A stretch of 64,000 nucleotides of DNA from Proteus myxofaciens ATCC 19692 (lineage in GTDB: Bacteria > Pseudomonadota > Gammaproteobacteria > Enterobacterales > Enterobacteriaceae): positions 18,341 through 82,340 of the forward strand of contig NZ_LXEN01000155.1 in NCBI RefSeq assembly GCF_001654855.1. The letters are read 5' to 3'. A program made the translations under genes and the position numbers. Of this stretch, positions 30,940 to 39,065 are shown in pieces. Positions within the stretch are counted from its first letter, which is position 1. Every line of letters begins with the position of its first letter. The notes under the pieces were generated by a model. The model was given only the letters and a program-made list of their open reading frames with translations, was not told the origin of the DNA and did not search any database.

Positions 30940-31140
30940 ATACGTCTGTTTTTCGCTCAAAACAGCCATTTAAATTTTACATGTGGGCAGGTTCGTTGGC
31001 CTCACTCAGCCAGTCGGGTCACATACTGATTTATGTTCCCTGTTTATCTTCCCTTGCCGCCTTCCTGCATCTTGAATTGCGTTATATATAAAGAGCAGGA
31101 CATTCTGGCATAAGCTCTGAATGCAGGCTTAATACGGTTT
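30940..31140. repeat. Degenerate enterobacterial palindromic repeat upstream of rlmF
   Basis: The segment with CTCACTCAGCCAGTCGGGTC and TTGCCGCCTTCCTGCATCTT, ending in ATTGCG-TATATA, resembles from memory a dispersed intergenic repeat common in Serratia and Yersinia genomes. It is GC-richer than the local DNA and immediately precedes the GC-rich rlmF. Identification is by recall, not by search. Confidence 0.4.
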
Positions 31141-31226
31141 CATCCCGAGCTGTTAGCTGCAACTTGAAACCTATATGGTATATGGTATCGTACGCGTCAG
31201 AAATACCTTTAAGAGAACCTTTCACG

Positions 31227-32192
31227 GTGGAAAAAAAGAAAACCTTCCTGCAGCAGAAAAGCGGCTTGCATCCGCGTAACCGTCATCGTTCACGCTATGA
31301 TTTCCCGGCACTGATCGCTAGTTGCCCTGCACTGGAGCCGTTCATCAAGCCGAACGCTTGGGGCGACATCTCGATAGATTTTGCCGATCCTGCGGCGGTT
31401 AAAATGCTCAACCGTGCATTACTGCAACATTTTTATGGCATTGAACACTGGGACATTCCCGCCGATTATCTGTGCCCGCCGATCCCCGGGCGTGCCGACT
31501 ATTTACACCATCTGGCCGACCTGCTGGCGACCAGCAACGGCGGTGAGTTCCCTCGCGGTAAAGGCGTGGCGATCCTTGATGTGGGTGTTGGTGCCAACTG
31601 TATTTATCCGATTATTGGCCTGCGTGAATACGGCTGGCGTTTTACCGGTTCGGAGATTAATCCGATATCGCTCAATTCGGCCAAAATGATCGTGGAGATG
31701 AATCCGACACTGAGAAACGGCGTGCGTCTGCGTTTACAAAAACACCCCGAATGTATTTTGAACGGCATCATCGGCGTGGCAGAGAAATTTGATGCCATAC
31801 TGTGTAATCCACCGTTCCACAGCTCTGAACAGGAAGCGCAAGCCAGCACCCGTCGCAAACTGCACAAGCTGGGTAAAGGCGAGGTAGCCGACACGCCGGT
31901 ACAGAACTTTGGTGGCAAAAATAAAGAGCTATGGTGTGAAGGCGGTGAAGAAGCCTTTGTGCGTAAAATGGTAGAGGAGAGCGTTATCCTGGCGCAAAAC
32001 TGCCTGTGGTTCACCTCGTTGATTTCTAAAAATACGACCTTACCTTCGATTTATCACGCGTTGAAGCTGGTGGGTGCGGCCGAAGTCCGCACCATTGAAA
32101 TGGCGCAGGGGCAAAAAATCAGTCGCTTCGTCGCCTGGACTTTCCACGATGCACAACGGCAGGTCGCCTGGGCGACAGAACGCTGGCGTTAA
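31227..32192 (+). CDS. rlmF: 23S rRNA m6A1618 methyltransferase RlmF (YbiN)
   Basis: 321 residues from GTG 31227, close to E. coli RlmF (308) whose SAQKPGLHPRNRH aligns with LQQKSGLHPRNRH here. The frame extends to TTG 31164 but those residues are not conserved. SAM motif ILDVGVGANCIYP, catalytic NPPF in CNPPFHSS, and the C-terminal EMAQGQKISRF are present. Methylates A1618 of 23S rRNA. Composition is plainly foreign: GC-rich third positions (37 of 60 bases are G/C at 31501-31560) inside an AT-rich genome. Not at this place in E. coli. Confidence 0.93.
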   Translation: MEKKKTFLQQKSGLHPRNRHRSRYDFPALIASCPALEPFIKPNAWGDISIDFADPAAVKMLNRALLQHFYGIEHWDIPADYLCPPIPGRADYLHHLADLLATSNGGEFPRGKGVAILDVGVGANCIYPIIGLREYGWRFTGSEINPISLNSAKMIVEMNPTLRNGVRLRLQKHPECILNGIIGVAEKFDAILCNPPFHSSEQEAQASTRRKLHKLGKGEVADTPVQNFGGKNKELWCEGGEEAFVRKMVEESVILAQNCLWFTSLISKNTTLPSIYHALKLVGAAEVRTIEMAQGQKISRFVAWTFHDAQRQVAWATERWR

Positions 32193-32200
32193 TTTCCCTG

Positions 32201-32222
32201 GTGCCGATTATTTAATCGGCAC
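32201..32222. repeat. Perfect hairpin after rlmF
   Basis: GTGCCGATTA-TT-TAATCGGCAC, a 10-bp perfect stem with no T run after it. It may be a weak terminator or the edge of the imported segment. Confidence 0.5.
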
Positions 32223-32429
32223 TGATAAAACTTAGCATTTCCCTTTCAATTTCTGCATGTTGCGTTATTTTCAATATGTCTTCTAATACTAAAAATCTTA
32301 AAAAAGTTATTTATTCAAAATACAATACTTACCTTACTTAATTGATATTTTAATCCGGTATATATAGAGCTCAAGCTGCGGTTTGAATGAATAAGGGTAT
32401 ATGACCACATTATAAACACATTAAAGGAG

Positions 32430-32546
32430 ATGCATGGTTCGGAGGAAATCATTCAGGCTTGGAATGACGCAAGGAGCAGCTTGTTTGAATATACATCCCA
32501 TGAGTCTCCTTTCCTCCCTCCTGTTTTAAATGACGGGCAGAAATAG
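32430..32546 (+). pseudogene. Short gene-like fragment (38 codons)
   Basis: AAAGGAG precedes a frame beginning MHGSEEIIQAWNDARSSLF with natural protein-like composition, ending at TAG 32544-32546; the same frame reads on as QPHILAVLTAALFI. This suggests a former gene interrupted by a stop. Family not recognised. Confidence 0.3.
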
Positions 32547-32601
32547 CAGCCTCATATTCTCGCAGTACTCACTGCGGCATTATTCATCAAATCCGTTTCT
32601 A

Positions 32602-32781
32602 CTAAAATCCATCGTACTTGAAGAGGATCGGAAGTAATTCACGGTCAAACAGCTTAGTCAGCCCCCATTTATTGGCGCTTAGAATTGTTCGTAATCCTCT
32701 ATCAGCAGCGAGAACATCAGGTGGGGGTTGGGTAATACAAGTGGCAGTGACCGTGAATGTCCTATCTTCGCTCAAAGCTGA
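32602..32781 (-). pseudogene. Gene remnant, C-terminal end only
   Basis: On the minus strand 59 codons lie open without a start, giving ...DVLAADRGLRTILSANKWGL then TKLFDRELLPILFKYDGF and a stop. The composition is that of a real globular protein end, and it has no ribosome site. Probably a truncated gene; family not recognised. Confidence 0.35.
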
Positions 32782-33067
32782 CTACTAAATTAGAACTAAT
32801 AAATTAACCAACTATAGCGTACTCACCTTCAATAAAATCCTCTCCGTCATTTTCGTATTTCACAAGATGACATTTGCCAAGTAAACCATATTGACTAACG
32901 ACACAGTGAACACCGTGAGAACTATTTGAGCCTTGGTGTTTGTTTTGTCTTCGTTTGTAGCTGGACGCTTTTTCTAGAAAACCATCTTTTACTGTGCTAT
33001 CTAACATGAGAATACGTGAAATGGAAGAAGCGCAGAAAGCGGAAGAGGAATAATTGTGATTGTTGTT

Positions 33068-33102
33068 AAACGGGCTGTACTAATTAACTATCTCGCCCGT
33101 TT
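33068..33102 (+). terminator. Terminator-like hairpin
   Basis: AAACGGGC (33068-33075) and GCCCGTTT (33095-33102). It follows the MEEAQKAEEE tail, as if it once ended that gene. Confidence 0.6.
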
Positions 33103-33148
33103 AATATAATGGATGATTATGCGAACCTTGGTAACTTAATGCAGATAG

Positions 33149-33168
33149 ACCGCAAATCTTGCGGTTTT
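33149..33168 (+). terminator. Terminator-like hairpin
   Basis: ACCGCAA-ATC-TTGCGGT followed by TTT. Confidence 0.6.
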
Positions 33169-33239
33169 ATCGCCGACTCAGGTAACATACGTTTTGTATA
33201 AAAATATTCGCCGTCACAATTGCAATAGAAATAATAAGC

Positions 33240-34055
33240 TTAATCTCTTATTAGATAATCCTTATCAATAATAAAGAGATTTTTATTCTCATTATATTTC
33301 GTATTGATATCCCAAACACCATCATTAAGCTTTATTCCATTAACCCCAAGATACTCAAATGCATCCAAAGTATACGTCCATCCAACTTGATTTAGTTTAG
33401 CAAAATCTGTCTCTTGGCCAGCTGTAATAAGTCTTATATTAATACCAAGTTTTTTATAGAATTCACTTTCCCACTCTTTAATTGAATTATTCTCTGGCTC
33501 AGTGATACTGTTTGCACTCATAATATTTTTGTTTTTTTCTAAGTCGTAAAACTGTGTCGAAGCTTCTCCGCCATGAAAACCAATCAAAGCATTTTTACTT
33601 ATGTATTTATTTCTTCCCGCGACAAAAACATAGTTAGCTGCTGACGAGTAAACTCTGTCTTTTACTTCAACATCCAATTTATTTTTATAAATCAGTTCTC
33701 CGAAGCATAATCCCAGTGACGTAACACCACCAAGAGAGTCTATTTTAATTAATTTTATGTTCGGATTTTCAGAAAGCAGTTGATTAACTCTCAATAGACC
33801 GCTATGTGAGATATAACCATCATAGCTAATTGTATTATCCATGTGTTGTACTTGAACTAATTTTTCTAAATCTGATTTCTTATCACCGATGATGTACTCT
33901 TTTAAAATTTCGTCTGCTTGTAACCCTTCCTGTTGTTTGATTGAGTGCCCGTCGCCACATATCAGTTCGAAATCCTTTTCCGTTTCAGAATCACAACCAG
34001 CGAGGAGTAAACAGTTACTAAATATAAACGCAAGCTGAATATTTTTTGATGCCAT
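33240..34055 (-). CDS. Lipoprotein with ClpP-like serine hydrolase domain (COG3904-like), copy 1
   Basis: 271 residues. Lipobox LLAGC with Cys21. A ClpP/crotonase-like segment runs from about residue 75: IDSLGG (oxyanion region, 106-110), RVYSSAANYVF with candidate nucleophile Ser137, and IGFHGG with His161. This is the pattern of the COG3904 predicted periplasmic proteins (family recalled). The Cys residues flanking the Ser in the sister gene at 34482 are missing here. A 22-bp gap to the small lipoprotein upstream implies an operon. AGGAGA precedes ATG 34055. Confidence 0.7.
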   Translation of the reverse strand: MASKNIQLAFIFSNCLLLAGCDSETEKDFELICGDGHSIKQQEGLQADEILKEYIIGDKKSDLEKLVQVQHMDNTISYDGYISHSGLLRVNQLLSENPNIKLIKIDSLGGVTSLGLCFGELIYKNKLDVEVKDRVYSSAANYVFVAGRNKYISKNALIGFHGGEASTQFYDLEKNKNIMSANSITEPENNSIKEWESEFYKKLGINIRLITAGQETDFAKLNQVGWTYTLDAFEYLGVNGIKLNDGVWDINTKYNENKNLFIIDKDYLIRD

Positions 34056-34077
34056 AGCTGTCTCCTATAAAACAATA

Positions 34078-34293
34078 TCAATTAGACATAAAGTTTTCCA
34101 TCATTCTACTATCACTTTGTTGTTCTATTTTATCGCGCTGCATGTGAAATTCCTTAAGACAATCTGCGTATTTGTCAGTCCCTTTCTGGTAGCCAAACTT
34201 ATCGCAGTATGACTGGTCCTGATTAAATTGTTGCTCTGGTGTAATACAACCTGATAACAAAAAAACAACGCCCAAAATAATAATTTTTTTCAT
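34078..34293 (-). CDS. Small lipoprotein with paired cysteines
   Basis: 71 residues. Signal peptide MKKIIILGVVFLLSGC (lipobox LSGC, Cys16), then QSYCDKFGYQKGTDKYADCLK: two cysteines and a GT motif in a spacing common in small enterobacterial lipoproteins, followed by a polar helical tail. Excellent CAGGAGAG ribosome site. Probably co-transcribed with the ClpP-like lipoprotein 22 bp downstream. Function unknown; a partner or inhibitor role is speculation. Confidence 0.75.
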   Translation of the reverse strand: MKKIIILGVVFLLSGCITPEQQFNQDQSYCDKFGYQKGTDKYADCLKEFHMQRDKIEQQSDSRMMENFMSN

Positions 34294-34305
34294 AGCCTCT
34301 CCTGG

Positions 34306-34452
34306 TTAAATAGTTAAAATCTATCATTAAATACTTTTTCATCATTGAGTTAATTTATATTACAGCAATTTAATTAATGTTTATTAACACTAAATTAAAT
34401 AGTTAAATATATTATTAAATACTTTTTCATCATTGCATTGCTTTATATTACA
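34306..34452 (+). repeat. Two near-identical 58-bp direct repeats
   Basis: Copy A (34306-34364) and copy B (34395-34452) share TTAAATAGTTAAA, ATTAAATACTTTTTCATCAT and TTTATATTACA in the same order and orientation. They fill the divergent promoter region; copy B ends 30 bp before the downstream lipoprotein gene. Confidence 0.8.
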
Positions 34453-34481
34453 ATGGCTTCTTTTATAAACTGGAGTGTAAA

Positions 34482-35210
34482 ATGGAGTATAAAATCATGA
34501 CGAAAAAATTAATTCCTCTATCAATAGCTATAATGACAATAGCAGTATCGGCTTGTAACACTAAAAACTCTTCCATAAAAAAGGAAGATGAGCTAAAAAT
34601 ATTTACATCAGGTGATAAAATATTCTATTCTGGTAATATTAGTGAGTCTGGATATGAAAAAGTTCACGCCTTGGCTAGCAACTCAGATATTTCTACTCTT
34701 GTCATTAACAGTCGTGGCGGTGATATTGTTCCTGGTATGAAGTTAGGTGAACTGGTATTCGATAAAAAGTGGGATGTCCAGGTTCAAGATTATTGCTTCT
34801 CCTCCTGTGCAAATTACATTTTCCCAGCAGGGAAAACTAAATACATTTCAAAGTTCAGCCAATTGGGGTGGCATGGTGGGGCAACACAGCAGTTTGATGA
34901 AGACATTATTCCAAAAGAAAAGAATGATAGAGAAAGATTTACCCAAATACTTACTGGGCTTATAGAAACTGAAACAGCCTTTTTTAAAAAAATCAATGTT
35001 AATCAAGAGTCTACGATATACGGACAAATTGCTTTTAATCATCTAGAGATGATTAAAGCACACAGCATCAACTGTATAGGATGGAGCTACTCAATTGATG
35101 GCATGTCTGCATTTGGGATGAAAAATATTGTACTGATAGATGGTGAGTGGGAGCCAAGCACATCTTTTGAAAATAGCTGCATCCATATCTATGATAAAGT
35201 AAAATTATAG
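34482..35210 (+). CDS. Lipoprotein with ClpP-like serine hydrolase domain (COG3904-like), copy 2
   Basis: 242 residues. Lipobox VSAC with Cys25. ClpP-like landmarks: LVINSRGGDIVPG (residues 73-85), DYCFSSCANYIF with candidate nucleophile Ser107 between Cys105 and Cys109, and LGWHGG with His131. C-terminal WSYSIDGMSAFGMKNI parallels WTYTLDAFEYLGVNGI of the divergent copy, so the two are true paralogues. Start 34482 has GGAG at good distance; ATG 34497 is a possible alternative. Likely membrane-anchored periplasmic hydrolase; substrate unknown. Confidence 0.72.
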   Translation: MEYKIMTKKLIPLSIAIMTIAVSACNTKNSSIKKEDELKIFTSGDKIFYSGNISESGYEKVHALASNSDISTLVINSRGGDIVPGMKLGELVFDKKWDVQVQDYCFSSCANYIFPAGKTKYISKFSQLGWHGGATQQFDEDIIPKEKNDRERFTQILTGLIETETAFFKKINVNQESTIYGQIAFNHLEMIKAHSINCIGWSYSIDGMSAFGMKNIVLIDGEWEPSTSFENSCIHIYDKVKL

Positions 35211-35413
35211 TAATATAAAAACGATAATATCCCCGTCTGAATAGTCCGTTTGACGCAGTGTTCGGTTTAATTTGTTGCGGTATAAACTCCTTGCCTAATC
35301 CTTTTGCAACATAGCGTTATGCATTATGTGCATACCCTAATAACGATATTTTTATTATTACGTTTTTATTCAAACTTTATAATAAAAATTATATTCAAAA
35401 TAAAATAATAGTG

Positions 35414-35533
35414 AAAAATAGAAAAATTAGGAGGTATTTTTCTTAATTTCATAAGGTAATACATATCTCTATAAGGTAATGCCATTAAGTAAAGATAAAT
35501 AATTAATACCTCCTAAAATTAATTTTCTATTTT
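35414..35533. repeat. Imperfect inverted repeat around a 66-bp centre
   Basis: Left arm AAAAATAG..TAGGAGGTATT (35414-35438), right arm AATACCTCCTA..CTATTTT (35505-35533). The centre contains two direct copies of ATAAGGTAAT (35451-35460, 35471-35480). Size and symmetry recall a small mobile or regulatory element. Confidence 0.5.
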
Positions 35534-35554
35534 GGGAGGCGTATAATTGAATTT

Positions 35555-35677
35555 TTAATTACATAACTTTGTAGTGGCGCTAGTCTTATCAAGATATCTT
35601 TCCAATTTCTCAAATAAATCCCTCGCTACATCTTCCGTCATATGCGTCCTAACAGGCTCTCGTCTAATAGTCTTCAT
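35555..35677 (-). CDS. Possible 40-aa protein
   Basis: ATG at 35677 opens 40 codons: MKTIRREPVRTHMTEDVARD then LFEKLERYLDK and a Thr-rich tail. The N-terminal RREPVRTHMTEDVARDLF looks protein-like (charged amphipathic helix, as in small antitoxins or regulators). A weak ribosome site only. May be a small gene or the 5' fragment of a lost one. Confidence 0.35.
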   Translation of the reverse strand: MKTIRREPVRTHMTEDVARDLFEKLERYLDKTSATTKLCN

Positions 35678-35947
35678 GTTGCTAATTAGTTTTTGGAGAG
35701 TATAGCAGGGTGTGGGATGTAAGATAAAACACACTCACTAAAAACTGTAATATATTGATTTATTTGTCTTGTGTTGTCATGTTTTGACGTGTATTTTCAC
35801 ATAAATAGCATGGTAATTAAAATGTAACCACTTGATTTATAATTATAATTAACTTCTATAGAGCTTTTTATAATAAAGTGGTATTCTTCTTCTATGTTTT
35901 TCCAACATAAAACATATCGAATATAAAAGGTTGTAAGGAAGTAATAA

Positions 35948-36286
35948 ATGACGACTATTGAGAAAATTGAACGCCAGATCAAAGAAAACCCGATTATTTT
36001 ATATATGAAAGGTTCACCTAAGTTACCAAATTGTGGTTTTTCTGCGCAGGCAGTTCAAGCAATTTCAGCATGTGGTGAGCGTTTTGCTTATGTCGATATC
36101 CTACAAAATCCAGACATTCGTTCTGAATTACCAAAATATGCTCATTGGCCAACATTCCCACAATTATGGGTAGATGGTGAATTAGTTGGTGGATGCGATA
36201 TTATTTTAGAAATGTATCAACGTGGCGAGTTACAGAAGTTACTAAAAGAAACTGCTGATAAATACCGAGACGATGAAGCAGAATAA
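35948..36286 (+). CDS. grxD: Monothiol glutaredoxin Grx4
   Basis: 112 residues with CGFS at residues 30-33 inside LPNCGFSAQAV, the glutathione-binding TFPQLWVDGELVGG motif and the usual length. Grx4 forms glutathione-ligated [2Fe-2S] dimers, alone or with BolA, and takes part in Fe-S trafficking and iron sensing, matching the suf/sodB/ryhB theme. AAGGAAG upstream. Same neighbourhood (sodB, rnt) as in E. coli. Confidence 0.97.
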   Translation: MTTIEKIERQIKENPIILYMKGSPKLPNCGFSAQAVQAISACGERFAYVDILQNPDIRSELPKYAHWPTFPQLWVDGELVGGCDIILEMYQRGELQKLLKETADKYRDDEAE

Positions 36287-36322
36287 TTAATACCATTTTT
36301 GCGATTAATTATTTGTCGATAT

Positions 36323-36355
36323 AAAAAGCCAGTTTTATAAAAACTGGCTTTTTTT
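36323..36355. terminator. Bidirectional terminator between grxD and rnt
   Basis: AAAAAGCCAGTTT and AAACTGGCTTTTT form a long perfect stem with T run. Confidence 0.93.
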
Positions 36356-36377
36356 GTTAAAAAAAGAGAAACGCTAA

Positions 36378-37016
36378 TTAAGGGGTAGGTAAAGGCCAGC
36401 CACCTAGTTTTTTCCAGCGATTAACTAATTCACAAAAAAGTAAAGAAGTGCGATTAGTGTCGTATAAAGCTCCGTGAGCTAATTTACTATCAAAAGGGAT
36501 ACCCGCTGTAATGCAGGCTTTTGCTAAAATAGTTTGGCCTAATACTAAACCGCTGAGCGCTGCGGTATCGAATGTCGCAAAAGGATGAAAAGGATTGCGT
36601 TTTAATCCAGAACGTTCAGCAGCTGCCATCACAAAGCTATGATCAAAGGTGGCATTATGAGCGACGATAATGGCACGATTACAATTTGTCTCTTTCATGC
36701 CTTTTCTTACCATTTTAAAAATAGCATGAAGTGCTTCATATTCACTGACGGCACCACGAAGCGGATTTTTAGGATCAATACCGGTAAATTCTAATGCTGA
36801 GGGTTCTAAATTAGCGCCTTCAAAAGGGTCAACATGAAAATGTAAGGTATTATCAGGTTGTATCCAACCTTGCTCATCCATTTTTAATGTAATCGCGGCA
36901 ATTTCAAGAAGCGCATCTGTTTTTGCATTAAATCCACCTGTCTCAACATCTATAACAACAGGGTAATAACCGCGAAAACGGTTACAAAGCTCATTAGGGC
37001 TATTTTTATCAGGCAT
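36378..37016 (-). CDS. rnt: Ribonuclease T
   Basis: 212 residues (E. coli 215). DEDDh exonuclease: DVETGGF (Asp/Glu), [10 protein letters not shown] (Asp), and HGALYDTN (His, Asp). Trims 3' ends of tRNA and other stable RNAs as a dimer. Convergent with grxD and upstream of the gloA cluster on the same strand but 97 bp apart with a terminator between. Confidence 0.97.
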   Translation of the reverse strand: MPDKNSPNELCNRFRGYYPVVIDVETGGFNAKTDALLEIAAITLKMDEQGWIQPDNTLHFHVDPFEGANLEPSALEFTGIDPKNPLRGAVSEYEALHAIFKMVRKGMKETNCNRAIIVAHNATFDHSFVMAAAERSGLKRNPFHPFATFDTAALSGLVLGQTILAKACITAGIPFDSKLAHGALYDTNRTSLLFCELVNRWKKLGGWPLPTP

Positions 37017-37070
37017 TAAACTTATACTTATCTGATTAAAGTAAGAGATCAGAAATTAATCAATAATCAA

Positions 37071-37105
37071 AAATCAGAGAGGCCGTAAAATTGCCTCTCT
37101 GATTT
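37071..37105. terminator. Terminator of gloA
   Basis: AAATCAGAGAGGC and GCCTCTCTGATTT, a perfect 13-bp stem directly after the gloA stop. Confidence 0.88.
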
Positions 37106-37113
37106 AAATAAAA

Positions 37114-37521
37114 TTAGTTACCAAGTGCGTGGCTTGCATCTTTGTTTTCGATTAATTCAATTTTGTATCCATCTGGATCTTCAACAAAGGCAATAATAGT
37201 AGTTCCGCCTTTTACGGGACCGGCATCTCGAACGACATTACCACCGGCTTGGCGAATTGCCTCACAAGTTGCTGCAACATCATCAACACCTAATGCAACA
37301 TGACCAAAAGCGGTACCCATCTCATAACTATTAACACCCCAGTTATAAGTCAATTCAATGACGGCGCCACTGCTTTCATCACCATAGCCAACAAAAGCTA
37401 ACGAGTATTTATATTCCTCATTTTCATTGGTGCGCAGAAGTTGCATACCTAATACTTGGGTATAAAAATCGATAGAGCGTTGTAAATCGCCTACACGGAT
37501 CATGGTATGAAGTACTCGCAT
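37114..37521 (-). CDS. gloA: Lactoylglutathione lyase (glyoxalase I)
   Basis: 135 residues, same as E. coli GloA. Metal ligands: His5 (MRVLHTM), Glu in GAVIELTYN, His in AFGHVALGV, Glu in KIELIE. Ni-dependent conversion of the methylglyoxal-glutathione hemithioacetal to S-lactoylglutathione. rnt-gloA adjacency is conserved with E. coli. Confidence 0.97.
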   Translation of the reverse strand: MRVLHTMIRVGDLQRSIDFYTQVLGMQLLRTNENEEYKYSLAFVGYGDESSGAVIELTYNWGVNSYEMGTAFGHVALGVDDVAATCEAIRQAGGNVVRDAGPVKGGTTIIAFVEDPDGYKIELIENKDASHALGN

Positions 37522-37705
37522 ATAAACCTCTTATATTTTTTGACTCATTAAACCCAACAGAAAAAACTGACGGTCTAATACTATAACGCGTTAAAGCCCT
37601 AAAGTTCAATTTTAGTGCTCAAACAGATGTTAGTTATCAGTTACGCAGAAGATAATTCTATTAACTATACTCTATAGTAACAAATAAGCAGGGAGGAATA
37701 ATCAA

Positions 37706-37945
37706 ATGTTAGAACAATTAGAATTTTTCGATATTCCTAGTCCATGTATTGGGCGTTGTGAAATGAATGCACAAGGTTATTGTATGGGTTGCTTTCGTAA
37801 TCGACAAGAACGTTTTAATTGGTCAACGATGAACCAACAAGAAAAAAGAAATACGCTACGGTTATGCCGCCAACGTTATTTAAGAAAAATTTCTAAAACA
37901 GAGATACAAATAGAGATAAAAAATAATCAATTAAATTTATTTTGA
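37706..37945 (+). CDS. DUF1289 protein (YdhL-like)
   Basis: 79 residues with four cysteines in CIGRCEMNAQGYCMGCFR, the DUF1289 signature that probably binds metal or an Fe-S cluster. The tail is Lys/Asn-rich. E. coli ydhL lies near gloA/nemRA too. GGGAGGA ribosome site. Function unknown. Confidence 0.88.
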   Translation: MLEQLEFFDIPSPCIGRCEMNAQGYCMGCFRNRQERFNWSTMNQQEKRNTLRLCRQRYLRKISKTEIQIEIKNNQLNLF

Positions 37946-38422
37946 AGTTAAAAATAATTTAAAAATTAAAAAAAATTTTATCTAACTATTATCCATTATC
38001 TTTACTTATTGTATTTAATTTATTTATTACTTCCTTATTATTATTTTAATAATATCAATTGTAATTATTGCCTTTATAAATGTCATCTAATTAGATGAAC
38101 TTTAATGTATTTTTCTTTTAAAACAGTTTTTTTGTAAAATAATAATGATTATTATGTAAAAAAATATAGATTAGTTTTTATAACAAGGTTATTCTTTATA
38201 GTGTTTCATAATTAAGAAATAAGAAAGATTATATTAAGCCTTATTAAATAATTTATCTATTTTATAAAATAATTAACTACCTAATAAATGAAGTTGTAAC
38301 TTTAAATATTAGTAAGATTAAAGCGAGATATTATAAAAGAGTAGGTGAGTCAAATTGTATCAAGTACATAGATTTAAGTTTGGTTATAAACAGGCTGAAA
38401 ATGCGAATTTAAGGAGGGATAT
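37946..38422. other. AT-rich slyA upstream region
   Basis: 477 bp without a gene. A near-perfect AT palindrome ATAATAATGATTATTAT lies at 38140-38156 and could bind Fur or another dimeric regulator. Otherwise nothing recognised. Confidence 0.4.
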
Positions 38423-38851
38423 GTGGAATCAACATTAGGAGCTGATTTAGCACGTTTAGTTAGACTGTGGCGTGCATTAATTGATCACCGTCTCAAACCA
38501 TTGAAATTAACTCAAACTCATTGGGTAACATTGTATAATATTAGCCAATTACCTCCTGAGCAATCGCAAATACAGTTAGCTAAAGCGATTGGCATTGAGC
38601 AACCTTCTTTAGTAAGAACCTTGGATCAGTTAGAAGAAAAAAAATTGATATGTCGCCATACATGTATAAATGATCGTCGAGCAAAACGTATTAAATTAAC
38701 AAAAGAATCAGAACCTTTTATTAATGAAGTCTATACAGTTATTGAAAAAACACGGCAAGAAATATTAGGTGATATTCAGCAGGATGAAGTTGAAGGGTTG
38801 ATTAATATCATTAGAAAATTAGAAAAAAACATAAATAGGCTACATGATTAA
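38423..38851 (+). CDS. slyA: MarR-family regulator SlyA
   Basis: 142 residues. Winged-helix MarR fold; [27 protein letters not shown] is nearly E. coli SlyA, with DNA-contact wing [12 protein letters not shown]. Controls envelope, virulence and antimicrobial-peptide resistance genes, often by displacing H-NS. The start is GTG at 38423 with AAGGAGG at 38411-38417; an overlapping ATG at 38421 opens a five-codon frame (MWNQH*), which may affect translation. Divergent-convergent layout with slyB as in E. coli. Confidence 0.95.
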   Translation: MESTLGADLARLVRLWRALIDHRLKPLKLTQTHWVTLYNISQLPPEQSQIQLAKAIGIEQPSLVRTLDQLEEKKLICRHTCINDRRAKRIKLTKESEPFINEVYTVIEKTRQEILGDIQQDEVEGLINIIRKLEKNINRLHD

Positions 38852-39015
38852 TTATGTGTAATATAATACTTTAAGTTAATTGATTTTAATATGCTCTAAT
38901 AGCCTGTTATTTTTACTTTTTATATTTTTCTGTGGCTTTATCCGTATAATGTAAATATAAAATTTATAGATAAGTGAAGCGTATTTTGCATATTAATGTC
39001 ATTAAGATTATTAAA

Positions 39016-39056
39016 AAATAAAACAGGCGATAGTAAATACTCGCCTGCTTTATTTA
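39016..39056. terminator. Bidirectional terminator between slyA and slyB
   Basis: CAGGCGA (39024-39030) and TCGCCTG (39041-39047) flanked by A- and T-rich arms. Confidence 0.88.
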
Positions 39057-39065
39057 TTTTGGGGA

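Larger units (their letters stand above)
32223..33239. other. Region of decayed gene fragments
   Basis: About 1 kb of mixed composition with no intact gene. It holds a 38-codon frame (32430-32546, plus), a 59-codon open end (32602-32781, minus), a doubtful 67-codon frame (32804-33007, minus), the tail MRIREMEEAQKAEEE* (33006-33053, plus), and two terminators. Looks like the debris of mobile DNA. Confidence 0.5.
35211..35947. other. Region between the ClpP-like locus and grxD
   Basis: 737 bp with only one small candidate frame (35555-35677) and a structured inverted repeat (35414-35533). The rest is AT-rich and carries the grxD promoter near its right end. Confidence 0.5.

Noticed and set aside
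32804..33007. 67-codon minus-strand frame
   Set aside because: No ribosome site; the opposite strand carries a plausible protein tail (REMEEAQKAEEE) overlapping its start. Kept only as part of the decayed region.
35797..35982. 61-codon minus-strand frame upstream of grxD
   Set aside because: Overlaps the grxD promoter and start; low-complexity Tyr/Ile-rich translation of AT-rich DNA.
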